Assembly: GCF_002979415.1 (NCBI RefSeq)
Contig: NZ_PCOT01000021.1
Span: 1-64,000 of the forward strand
Direction of reading: 5' to 3'
Origin: Microbacterium sp. MYb72
GTDB lineage: Bacteria > Actinomycetota > Actinomycetes > Actinomycetales > Microbacteriaceae
DNA length: 64,000 nucleotides
The position numbers and the translations under genes were made by a program. This document shows, one piece after another, positions 57,060 through 64,000 of this stretch; the stretch's first letter is position 1, and every line of letters starts with the position of its first letter. Under the pieces are notes generated by a model. It did not search any database. It was not told where the DNA came from and was given only the letters and a program-made list of their open reading frames with translations.

Positions 57060-58145
57060 GGGCAGGAAGTGCGTCGGCGTGGGTGCCGGAGCCCGGTGGC
57101 GGATGCCGAGGGGCGCGCCTGTACGCTCGTCGAGGTCGATCAGGCTGATCGTGTCGGAGCGCTGACCGGCGACGAGCAGCTTGCCCTGGTGCACGAGGTG
57201 GTGCCTCGGCCAGTCGACCCCGGAGTCGGCGAGTGCGATCGACTCGAGGGCCTCACCGGCGCCGCGCACGCGCAGCGCCGCGATCGTGTTGCTGCCGCGC
57301 AGCGCCGTGTAGAGGAACTGCCCGTCGCGCGTGCGGGCGAGCTCCGCGGGGAAGTCGACGCCGATCTCGGCGATCGGGCTCGACAGCACGGACGACACGA
57401 CCGCCCAGGTGCCGTCAGGGCCCGCCGCGAGCGTGAAGACCTCGCAGGAGTACTCGGTGACCACGTGCAGATGCCCGCTGGGGTGCACGACCATGTGCCG
57501 CGGCCCCGTGCCCTTCGGCAGCACGACCTCGTGATCGAGCGCGAGGCCGCCGGCGGTCTGCCGCCAGATGCGCACGAGGTCGAAGCCGAGGTCGGTGGTC
57601 GCGATGCGGCCGTCGGGCAGGAAGGCGGCGGCGTGCGCGTGCGACTCACGGCCCTCGTCGCCGTAGGGGTCGGATGCCGCGGCCGCGGTTCCGGCCGGGG
57701 CTCCGGTTTCCGCCGCGGGTTCGCCCAGGAGCGCCGCGCGCAGTTCTGCGGCCTTGTTCGCGGCATCCGGGATCAGTCGTCCGGCGGCGTCGAGGCCGAT
57801 GCGCACGACCCTGCCGTCTCCGTAGCAGCTGGCGATGAGCGAGGAGCCGTTCGGGGCGACGGCGACGTGGCACACGTACTGTCCGGCCTCGACGGGCTCG
57901 CCGAGCGGGGTGAGCGCGGACTCCCCGCTGCGGGCGAACGCCTGCACGGCGGCATCCCCCTCCAGCGCCGCGTAGACGACGTCGAGCGTGGGGTGCTGCG
58001 CCAGCCACGACGGCGACGGGGTCGACGTGACGGCGCCGCGGTAGCTCAGCGACGTCTCCGCGCCCTCATCCCCCGCGAGCAGGCCGATGCCGTCTGCGAT
58101 GCCCTCCATCGCGGGGCCGTATCCGCCGAGCCAGAACCGCGTCAT
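57051..58145 (-). CDS. Beta-propeller lactonase family protein (6-phosphogluconolactonase-like)
   Basis: 364 residues from the ATG at 58145 (AGGGAGA upstream). Repeating blades contain FWLGGYGPAMEGIADGIGLL, HVAVAPNGSSLIASCYGDGRVVRIGLD, ESHAHAAAFLPDGRIATTDLGFD, GPRHMVVHPSGHLHVVTEYSCEVF and DGQFLYTALRGSNTIAALRV, the pattern of PF10282 (YbhE/Pgl-type). There is no signal peptide, so cytoplasmic. The family hydrolyses sugar lactones but includes members of unknown substrate. The terminal codons overlap a repeat. Confidence 0.9.
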   Translation of the reverse strand: MTRFWLGGYGPAMEGIADGIGLLAGDEGAETSLSYRGAVTSTPSPSWLAQHPTLDVVYAALEGDAAVQAFARSGESALTPLGEPVEAGQYVCHVAVAPNGSSLIASCYGDGRVVRIGLDAAGRLIPDAANKAAELRAALLGEPAAETGAPAGTAAAASDPYGDEGRESHAHAAAFLPDGRIATTDLGFDLVRIWRQTAGGLALDHEVVLPKGTGPRHMVVHPSGHLHVVTEYSCEVFTLAAGPDGTWAVVSSVLSSPIAEIGVDFPAELARTRDGQFLYTALRGSNTIAALRVRGAGEALESIALADSGVDWPRHHLVHQGKLLVAGQRSDTISLIDLDERTGAPLGIRHRAPAPTPTHFLPVR

Positions 58146-58228
58146 CCGTGTCTCCCTCTGTCGCCGTCGATCCGGAAACCGCTTGCCGGATCGGGGACCA
58201 GCGTACGCCGGTCCCCGATCGCGCGCGC

Positions 58229-59515
58229 TCAGTCGAGCAGATCGTGACGGACGATGACCTGATCGCGCTCGGGGCCGACGCCGATCACCGAGATGCGCGT
58301 GTTGCTCATCGCCTCGAGTGCGAGCACGTAGTCCTGCGCGTTCTGCGGCAGATCCTCGAAGGTGCGCGCGACCGAGATGTCCTCGCTCCAGCCTGGGAAG
58401 TACTCGAGGATCGGGGTGGCGTGGTGGAAGTCGGTCTGGTTGACCGGGACCTCGTCGAACCGCACGCCGTCGACGTCGTAGGCGACGCACACGGGGATCT
58501 GCTCGAGCCCGGTGAGGATGTCGAGCTTGGTCAGCACGAGGTCGGTGATGCCGTTGATGCGGGTCGCGTAGCGCGTGATGGGGGCGTCGTACCAGCCGAC
58601 GCGACGCGGACGGCCAGTGGTGGTGCCGAACTCGAAGCCCTGCTTGCGCAGCCACTCGCCCTGCTCGTCGAACAGCTCGGTCGGGAAGGGACCGGAGCCG
58701 ACGCGCGTCGTGTACGCCTTGACGATGCCGACGATGCGGTCGAGGGCTCCGGGGCCGACGCCGGATCCGGTGGACGCCCCGCCCGCCGTCGCCGACGAGG
58801 AGGTCACGAACGGGTAGGTGCCGTGGTCGATGTCGAGCATCGTCGCCTGGCCGCCCTCGAACACGACGACCTCGCCGCGCTCAAGGGCCTGCGCGATGAG
58901 GTAGCCGGTGTCGGCGACCATCGGACGAAGGCGCTCGGCGTAGGACAGCAGGTCCTCCACGATCTCGTCGGCGGTGATCGCACGGCGGTTGAAGATCTTC
59001 ACCAGCAGGTGGTTCTTCTGGTCGAGGGCGCCCTCGACCTTCTGACGCAGGATGTTCTCGTCGAAGATGTCCTGCACGCGGATGCCGACGCGGTTGATCT
59101 TGTCGGCGTAGGCCGGGCCGATGCCGCGGCCGGTAGTGCCGATCATGCGCTTGCCGAGGAAGCGTTCGGTGACCTTGTCGAGCGTGCGGTGGTACTGCGT
59201 GATGATGTGCGCGTTCGCGCTGACGCGCAGGCGCGACACGTCGATGCCGCGGGCCGCGAGGGCCTCCAGCTCGAAGAACAGCACCTCGAGGTCGATCACG
59301 ACGCCGTTGCCGATCACGGGGTTCACCCCGGGCGACAGGATGCCGGACGGCAGCAGGTGCAGGGCGTACTTCTCGTCGCCGACGACCACGGTGTGCCCGG
59401 CGTTGTTGCCGCCGTTGAACTTGACGACCCAGTCGGTGCGCTCGCCGAGCAGGTCTGTGGCCTTGCCCTTGCCCTCATCGCCCCACTGGACGCCGACGAT
59501 AACGATTCCTGGCAT
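58229..59515 (-). CDS. purA: Adenylosuccinate synthetase
   Basis: 428 residues, full length. The N-terminal GDEGKGK (12-18) with the catalytic Asp and the GGNNAGHT (38-45) with His41 are exact; other signatures are [45 protein letters not shown] and [14 protein letters not shown]. It joins IMP and aspartate with GTP to form adenylosuccinate, the first step from IMP to AMP. ATG with AAGGGGG upstream. It stands alone, typical for actinobacteria. Confidence 0.98.
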   Translation of the reverse strand: MPGIVIVGVQWGDEGKGKATDLLGERTDWVVKFNGGNNAGHTVVVGDEKYALHLLPSGILSPGVNPVIGNGVVIDLEVLFFELEALAARGIDVSRLRVSANAHIITQYHRTLDKVTERFLGKRMIGTTGRGIGPAYADKINRVGIRVQDIFDENILRQKVEGALDQKNHLLVKIFNRRAITADEIVEDLLSYAERLRPMVADTGYLIAQALERGEVVVFEGGQATMLDIDHGTYPFVTSSSATAGGASTGSGVGPGALDRIVGIVKAYTTRVGSGPFPTELFDEQGEWLRKQGFEFGTTTGRPRRVGWYDAPITRYATRINGITDLVLTKLDILTGLEQIPVCVAYDVDGVRFDEVPVNQTDFHHATPILEYFPGWSEDISVARTFEDLPQNAQDYVLALEAMSNTRISVIGVGPERDQVIVRHDLLD

Positions 59516-59626
59516 GGGAGACCCCCTTGCTTTCGCCGGGTTTGCACCGGCTGATGAGCTGGCCCTCTTCGGGCGACTCCATCCTATCGAAGGCTGGTTT
59601 CGGTCTTTCCGGGAGGGGCAGCCGCA

Positions 59627-59941
59627 TCAGGAGAAGCGCGAGAGGAACCCTTCCGCCGCGACGATTGCCTCGGCATGCTGACCGCTCTCTTCGACCGCGT
59701 ACAGGATGTGCTCGAACTCGGCGTCGAGGGCGGCAGCCGCCCCGCGGATGCCCGATCCATCGTTCTCGAACAGTCCAGTCCTCGCCGCGATGAACGCCTG
59801 GTAATGGGCCAGAGGAAGGGAACCTGCGCGGAAAGCCCTATTCTGACCACCGATCTCGGCGAGCAGCGAGGAGTTGTGAGGAGACAGCGTCCGTCCGCCG
59901 TTACCCGCGGACCCATCTCTAGTCCTGTCCACCGGCATCAT
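59627..59941 (-). CDS. Small helical protein, unknown function
   Basis: 104 residues; two adjacent ATG codons (59941 and 59938) follow GGAGGG, the second being better spaced. The body is helical and soluble: SLLAEIGGQNRAFRAGSLPLAHYQAFIAARTGL followed by AAAALDAEFEHILYAVEESGQHAEAIVAAEGFL. There are no cysteines or membrane segments. No family is recognised. It lies upstream of purA on the same strand; the gap to the DMT gene (59942-60154) shows no gene. Confidence 0.65.
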   Translation of the reverse strand: MMPVDRTRDGSAGNGGRTLSPHNSSLLAEIGGQNRAFRAGSLPLAHYQAFIAARTGLFENDGSGIRGAAAALDAEFEHILYAVEESGQHAEAIVAAEGFLSRFS

Positions 59942-60154
59942 CGCCCTCCTTCATCAGTCCCTCTGCAGACTCGCGCCCTGTGACAGAGTACGACGACGGC
60001 TCCGCGGCCGGCCCTCGACGAGAGCTGATCGGCAAGGCGGGAATCGGTCGAGGGTTGACGCTCGGGCGGATCCGCCCCACGGTGGCTGGAAAAGTGCGGA
60101 CCGTGGCGCTCCGGCGGCTCGCCCGGTGTCGGAGGCCCCTGTCAGAATCGAGGG

Positions 60155-61093
60155 ATGTCAGCAGCATCCGGCAGCCCCGGGATTCGTGCGAGCGCCGGAA
60201 CACCCGCACAGGGACCGCTCGTGCTCGTCGCGGCCCTGGTGACGGTGGTGCTGTGGGCCTCGGCGTTCATCGGCATCCGCGGGGCCGGTCCGCACTTCGA
60301 CCCCGGAGCGCTCGCGCTGCTGCGCATGGCGGTCGGCGCCGTCGCCCTCGGGCTCATCGCGCTGCGCCGCGGCATCCGCCCTCCGTCTCGGCGGCAGATC
60401 CCTCTCGTGGTGCTGTGGGGCGTCGGCTGGTTCTGCGTCTACAACCTCGCGCTCAACGCCGCCGAGCGCACGCTCGACGCGGGCACGGCCGCGATGGTCG
60501 TGAACCTCGCCCCGCTCATGGTGGTCGTGTTCAGCGGGCTGTTCCTGCGCGAGGGCTTTCCGCGGCCCCTCATCATCGGCGCGCCGATCGCCTTCCTCGG
60601 CGTGGTCCTGATCGGCATGAACACGTCGTCCGGAGACGGCTTCGACCTCACCGGCCTGCTGCTCGCCCTGCTCGCCGCCGTCATGTACGCAGGGTGCACG
60701 CTGCTGCAGAAGCACCTGCTCAGCGCCGGAGCCGACGCGACCACGCTGACGTGGTTCGGCGCCGTCGCGGGCACCGTGGCGCTCCTCCCCTGGACGGGCA
60801 GCCTCATCGGCGCCCTGCAGACCGCGCCGCTCGACGCGACGCTGTGGGTCGTCTACCTCGGCATCTTCCCCACCGCGATCGCGTTCACGACCTGGGCCTA
60901 CGTGCTGCAGCGGAGCACGGCGGGCCAGACGTCCGCCACCACCTACGTCGTCCCGGCGATCGCGATCCTGATGTCGTGGATGATCCTCGGCGAAGTGCCG
61001 ACCCCGCTGATGTTCCTCGGCGGGGCGCTCTGCCTGCTCGGCGTGCTCGTGACGCGGATGACCTGGGGGCGGCGGGCGACCACAGCGCCCTGA
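60155..61093 (+). CDS. DMT superfamily (EamA) transporter
   Basis: 312 residues, ten membrane helices in two EamA repeats. The first repeat has VVLWASAFIGIRGAGPHFDPGALALLRMAVGA and AAMVVNLAPLMVVVFSGLFLREGF; the second has GCTLLQKHLL ... TTYVVPAIAILMSWMILGEVPTPLMFLGGALCLLGVLV. Such proteins export amino acids or other metabolites; the substrate is unknown. The ATG at 60155 has a weak ribosome site (GAGGG nearby). Confidence 0.93.
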   Translation: MSAASGSPGIRASAGTPAQGPLVLVAALVTVVLWASAFIGIRGAGPHFDPGALALLRMAVGAVALGLIALRRGIRPPSRRQIPLVVLWGVGWFCVYNLALNAAERTLDAGTAAMVVNLAPLMVVVFSGLFLREGFPRPLIIGAPIAFLGVVLIGMNTSSGDGFDLTGLLLALLAAVMYAGCTLLQKHLLSAGADATTLTWFGAVAGTVALLPWTGSLIGALQTAPLDATLWVVYLGIFPTAIAFTTWAYVLQRSTAGQTSATTYVVPAIAILMSWMILGEVPTPLMFLGGALCLLGVLVTRMTWGRRATTAP

Positions 61094-61141
61094 TCAGGAT
61101 CGGCCGCTCATGGCCGCGGCGCCGGCGGAGCCCCCGCGGGC

Positions 61142-62566
61142 TCAGCGGGAGCCGAGCGATCCGCGGGCGACCCCGAGCTCGTCGAGCCGCGCCTGGGCCT
61201 GCGCACGCTTGAGCTCCAGCGATTCGCCGATCTCCGAGGCCAGACGCGGACGGGTGCGGACCAGCTCGTCGACGACGTCCAGCGGCAGCACGACGACGGT
61301 GAGGATCTCCCCGGCGACGGTGACCGCCTGCGTGCGCTCCCGGGTGAGGGCCGTCTGCCCGATCAGCTCGCCCTTCTCCGCGGTTCCGACGTCGATCCGT
61401 CCGCCGTCCGCCTCGACGGCGATGGCGGCGCGTCCGGACACGACGACGCGCACCTCGTCGGGCACGACCCCGCTGGGCAGCACGACCTCCCCCACTCCGT
61501 AGCGCTCGAGCCGGGCCGACGACATCAGCGGCTCCGTGTCCTCCTCCCGCAGATGCAGGGTCGGGGCGATCACGGTCAGCGCGTGCGCGAGCATGTGCGG
61601 CTCAGCGAGCGGATCCGTCGAGTCGCCGTCGAGAGCGAAGCCCCTTCGCCGCGCCGCGTACCAGAGCCAGGAGAGGTACATCGACAGCGCCACGGAGGCG
61701 TCGGCGGGGCCGGCGACCGGGATCGTCACCGCGTAGGAGCCTGAGCCCGCGTACAGCACCGACGCGCGTTCCCCCGGCGAGCGCATCGGGAGCCCGTCGG
61801 CGACGTCGAGCAGCAGCGCCATCACCTCGTGCGGAGGGTCGTCGGTCGAGAAGCTCACCGACGCGTCCGCCGAGTACGGGCCCGCCGGCATGCTCATGTT
61901 CGTGAACGACGCCCCCGAGAGCGTCGCGTTCGTCACGATCTGGATGCCGGATCCGGTGTCGATGTGCACGGCACGCCAGTTGACCTCGACGACCCGCCCC
62001 TGCACGCCTTCGGCGTTCAGCCAGTCGCCGATCTTGAAGGGCTGCTCGAACAGGAGGAGCAGTCCGGAGATGACCCCTCCGACGGCGTTCTGCAGCGCGA
62101 GGCCGATCACGATCGATCCCACACCGAGCGCGGTGAACAGACCGCCGACATCGGCCTCCCACACCCAGGAGAAGAGCAGAGCGAGGCCGATCACCACGAG
62201 GGTCAGCCGCGCGATCTCCACGAAGATCGAGGGGATGCGCTCGCGCCAGGAGCCCGGTTTCGCGTTGGCGAACAGCGCGACGTTGAACGCCGACAGCACG
62301 AGCAGGATGAGGAGGAAGCCGAAGACCGTCGCGACGATGCGGACCCACACCTGATCGGCGGGCGACTGGATCGCGAACGCGAGGAGGGCGAACAGCGCTC
62401 CCGACGGGATCACCCAGTTGCGCAGCATCCGCAGCGGGCGCGCGATCGGGTTGCCTCGTCGGCTGAGCGCTCCGATCGCCTCGGTGAGCGCCACGAACGC
62501 CACCGGAACGCCGACCGCGAGGGCGATCACCCACCAGCCCCAGCCGTCCTGGAACGCCTCGGTCAT
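61142..62566 (-). CDS. MscS-type mechanosensitive channel with C-terminal cyclic nucleotide-binding domain
   Basis: 474 residues. About five membrane helices, with the pore-lining TM3 of MscS in VGSIVIGLALQNAVGGVISGLLLLFEQPFKIGDWLN, then the MscS beta domain (VVEVNWRAVHIDTGSGIQIVTNATL). The C-terminal 120 residues form a cNMP-binding jelly roll: ERYGVGEVVLPSGVVPDEVRVVVSGRAAI and AEKGELIGQTALTRERTQAVTVAGEIL (phosphate-binding cassette form with the Arg in ER-T). The bCNG-type architecture is known from other bacteria. The stop of the upstream cyclase-like gene is one base from its start, so they are co-transcribed. Confidence 0.94.
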   Translation of the reverse strand: MTEAFQDGWGWWVIALAVGVPVAFVALTEAIGALSRRGNPIARPLRMLRNWVIPSGALFALLAFAIQSPADQVWVRIVATVFGFLLILLVLSAFNVALFANAKPGSWRERIPSIFVEIARLTLVVIGLALLFSWVWEADVGGLFTALGVGSIVIGLALQNAVGGVISGLLLLFEQPFKIGDWLNAEGVQGRVVEVNWRAVHIDTGSGIQIVTNATLSGASFTNMSMPAGPYSADASVSFSTDDPPHEVMALLLDVADGLPMRSPGERASVLYAGSGSYAVTIPVAGPADASVALSMYLSWLWYAARRRGFALDGDSTDPLAEPHMLAHALTVIAPTLHLREEDTEPLMSSARLERYGVGEVVLPSGVVPDEVRVVVSGRAAIAVEADGGRIDVGTAEKGELIGQTALTRERTQAVTVAGEILTVVVLPLDVVDELVRTRPRLASEIGESLELKRAQAQARLDELGVARGSLGSR

Positions 62567-62567
62567 G

Positions 62568-64000
62568 TCAGGCGACCTTCCAGACCGTCTCGGTCCTGCC
62601 GTCGGACTCCACCGTGCCCGCCTGGACGTACGTGATGATCTCGCTCGTGCGGTCGCGCACGGCCTGGCTCACGTAGATGCCGGGCTCTCCTGTGACGGAG
62701 CGCACGCGGTATGCGAGGTTCACGGCATCCCCCCACAGGTCGTAGGCGAGGCTCGTGCGCGCGACGAGGCCGCTGGTCACCGTTCCGGTGTCGACGCCGG
62801 CGCGCAGCGCGAGCTGTGCGCCGTTCTGCGCGTTGAAGCGCTCGATCACGCCGACCAGGCCGCGCGCGAACTCGACCGATCGGCGGATGTTGTCGACCCG
62901 CGGCACCACCAGCCCCGATGACGCGAGGTAGCCGCCGCGCAGGGTGCGCACCTTCTCGACCCCGGCCTTCTCCGCGGCCTCGTCGAAGCCGCGCATGAGC
63001 GAGTTCAGCAGTCCGATCTCCTCCTCGCCGCTGAGGTCGCGGGCCAGCTCGTCGAAGCCGACGAGCTCGGCGAACACCACCGAGACGTTCTCGTGCGCCT
63101 CCGTGATCGCCTCGTCTCCCTGCTTGTAACGAGTCGCGACGCTCTCGGGCATCAGCGTGTGCAGCAGCTTCTCGTTCTCCTTCTGCTGCTCGTCGATGAG
63201 GTCCTGTTTGATGCGCAGGCTCGACGCCATGTCGTTGAACGCGCTGCCGAGGTCGCCGAACTCGTCTCGCGACCCGTGCGGGACCTGCACGTCGAGATCA
63301 CCCTCGGCGACCCTGTGCACCGCGCTGACGAGCCGGTGGATCGGCCGGGTGAAGACCTGCGCCAGCACCAGGGACAGCACGGATACGGCCAGGAGGATGC
63401 CGAGCAGCGACAGCAGCACCGTGCGGGTGAAGTCCGCGACGGGCGCGAACGCCTCCGACGTGTCGATCCGCGCGATGATCACCCAGTCGAGCCCCTCGAT
63501 GTCGAGCGGCGCATAGGCGGTGACGCTCTCACCGCCGATGTAGTCGCGCCCCTCGATCGTGCCGCTCCTGCCCGCCTGCGCTTCGGCGACGGCCTTCGTG
63601 TTGACCGGCTGCAGCAGGACGGTGCCGCCGACGTCGACGATCCGCTCGGCGGTGTCCTTGGCGATGCCCACGCTCACGAGGCGGTCGGCATAGGTGTCCG
63701 GATGCTCGACGAGGATGCGCGAGGTGCTGCGCATGAGGTCGTCCCGGCCGACGAGGTACACCTCGCCGGTGTCGCCGAGCCCCTGGCCCTTCCACCCCTC
63801 GCCGCCGGTCATGACGTCGTTGATGCGGCTCAGCGGCACCTGGAAGGCGATCGCTCCCGTGATGCGGCTGTCGTTGCCGACCGGGGACACCACCCAGATC
63901 GCAGGAACGTCCATCGAGGGGATCCATCGCTCGAAGTCGGTCATTCCGACCGAGTCGACCGAGTTCGTCGCGATGACCTCCCGATAGGTCTCGGCGAACG
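62568..64000 (-). CDS. Receptor protein with Cache-like sensor, HAMP and degenerate class III cyclase domain (partial, 5' end outside window)
   Basis: At least 477 codons; the frame is open to the right edge, so the N-terminus is missing. From the edge: an extracytoplasmic Cache-like sensor with PMD/IAF strands (TGAIAFQVPLSRIND, VYLVGRDDLMRSTSRI), one membrane helix (VLLSLLGILLAVSVLSLVL), HAMP (FTRPIHRLVSAVHRVAEGDLDV), a linker coiled coil with LLHTLMPESVATRYKQGDE, and a class III cyclase domain. The first metal site is VSVVFAELVGFD (Glu for the usual Asp), and the second is VRTLRGGYLASSG (Gly where Asp is expected). WGDAVNLAYRV keeps the base-contacting Asp and the Asn/Arg pair. Catalysis is therefore doubtful. 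Confidence 0.9.
   Translation of the reverse strand, partial: FAETYREVIATNSVDSVGMTDFERWIPSMDVPAIWVVSPVGNDSRITGAIAFQVPLSRINDVMTGGEGWKGQGLGDTGEVYLVGRDDLMRSTSRILVEHPDTYADRLVSVGIAKDTAERIVDVGGTVLLQPVNTKAVAEAQAGRSGTIEGRDYIGGESVTAYAPLDIEGLDWVIIARIDTSEAFAPVADFTRTVLLSLLGILLAVSVLSLVLAQVFTRPIHRLVSAVHRVAEGDLDVQVPHGSRDEFGDLGSAFNDMASSLRIKQDLIDEQQKENEKLLHTLMPESVATRYKQGDEAITEAHENVSVVFAELVGFDELARDLSGEEEIGLLNSLMRGFDEAAEKAGVEKVRTLRGGYLASSGLVVPRVDNIRRSVEFARGLVGVIERFNAQNGAQLALRAGVDTGTVTSGLVARTSLAYDLWGDAVNLAYRVRSVTGEPGIYVSQAVRDRTSEIITYVQAGTVESDGRTETVWKVA

Noticed and set aside
59919..60209. Minus-strand frame between the small helical gene and the DMT gene
   Set aside because: No ribosome site, poor composition, and overlap with the DMT gene start.

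Overview
The window comes from a high-GC Gram-positive chromosome, most likely Microbacterium or a close relative in the Microbacteriaceae (Actinomycetota). The grounds are very high GC with strong third-position bias, lipoprotein and TAT-free secretion signals of Gram-positive type, an SCO4848-type small membrane protein, a LAETG-type sorting motif, very many ATGA start/stop overlaps, and a striking excess of the hexamer GGATGC/GCATCC, which I associate with this family. No rRNA, tRNA, CRISPR array, transposase or phage gene is visible. About 65 genes are supported, most of them in short tight operons.

Layout. Positions 1-1363 hold a DUF6153-DUF305 pair behind a CsoR-like copper operator. 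Positions 1369-15181 hold three export or detoxification modules, each with its own regulator: an FtsX-type ABC exporter divergent from a NarL-type two-component system, a PadR/DUF1048/DrrAB-type operon behind a triple operator, and a MacAB-like tripartite exporter plus lipoprotein divergent from an OmpR-type two-component system. A fourth module, of YtrA type (GntR, ABC ATPase, membrane protein), lies at 26319-28281. Two separate osmolyte (glycine betaine/proline-type) ABC importers lie at 15304-18513 and 49076-52314. Positions 20622-24376 hold an IclR regulator, a PLP enzyme of the D-serine dehydratase/D-threonine aldolase fold, a KDG kinase and a KDPG aldolase around a 40-base interrupted palindrome; together they could form a D-glucosaminate-like route to pyruvate and glyceraldehyde-3-phosphate. 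Positions 28355-31924 carry ArsR/MFS and MerR genes with well-preserved operators.

Positions 32064-37301 are the most unusual part: a sigma factor, a small unknown protein, a cytoplasmic subtilisin-like protease with a triplicated NPFTRT motif, and a TPR-CHAT cysteine protease-like protein. The arrangement suggests a proteolytic signalling or conflict system tied to a dedicated sigma factor. Positions 37599-46840 are an amino-sugar locus: DeoR regulator, class II aldolase, PfkB kinase, ROK kinase, SIS isomerase, divergent sugar ABC importer and ROK repressor, resembling galactosamine/tagatose catabolism. Positions 46979-64000 are mostly housekeeping and transport: chorismate mutase, AI-2E family permease, DUF427, a flavin disulfide oxidoreductase, an MFS pump with a SoxR-type promoter, a surface protein with an N-terminal LAETG motif, a beta-propeller lactonase, purA, a DMT exporter, and a receptor-cyclase-like protein in an operon with a cyclic-nucleotide-binding MscS channel.

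Several palindromic repeats of 58-84 bases lie between genes. Two 82-base copies share identical 15-base termini, and one of them sits in frame inside an rRNA methyltransferase-like gene.
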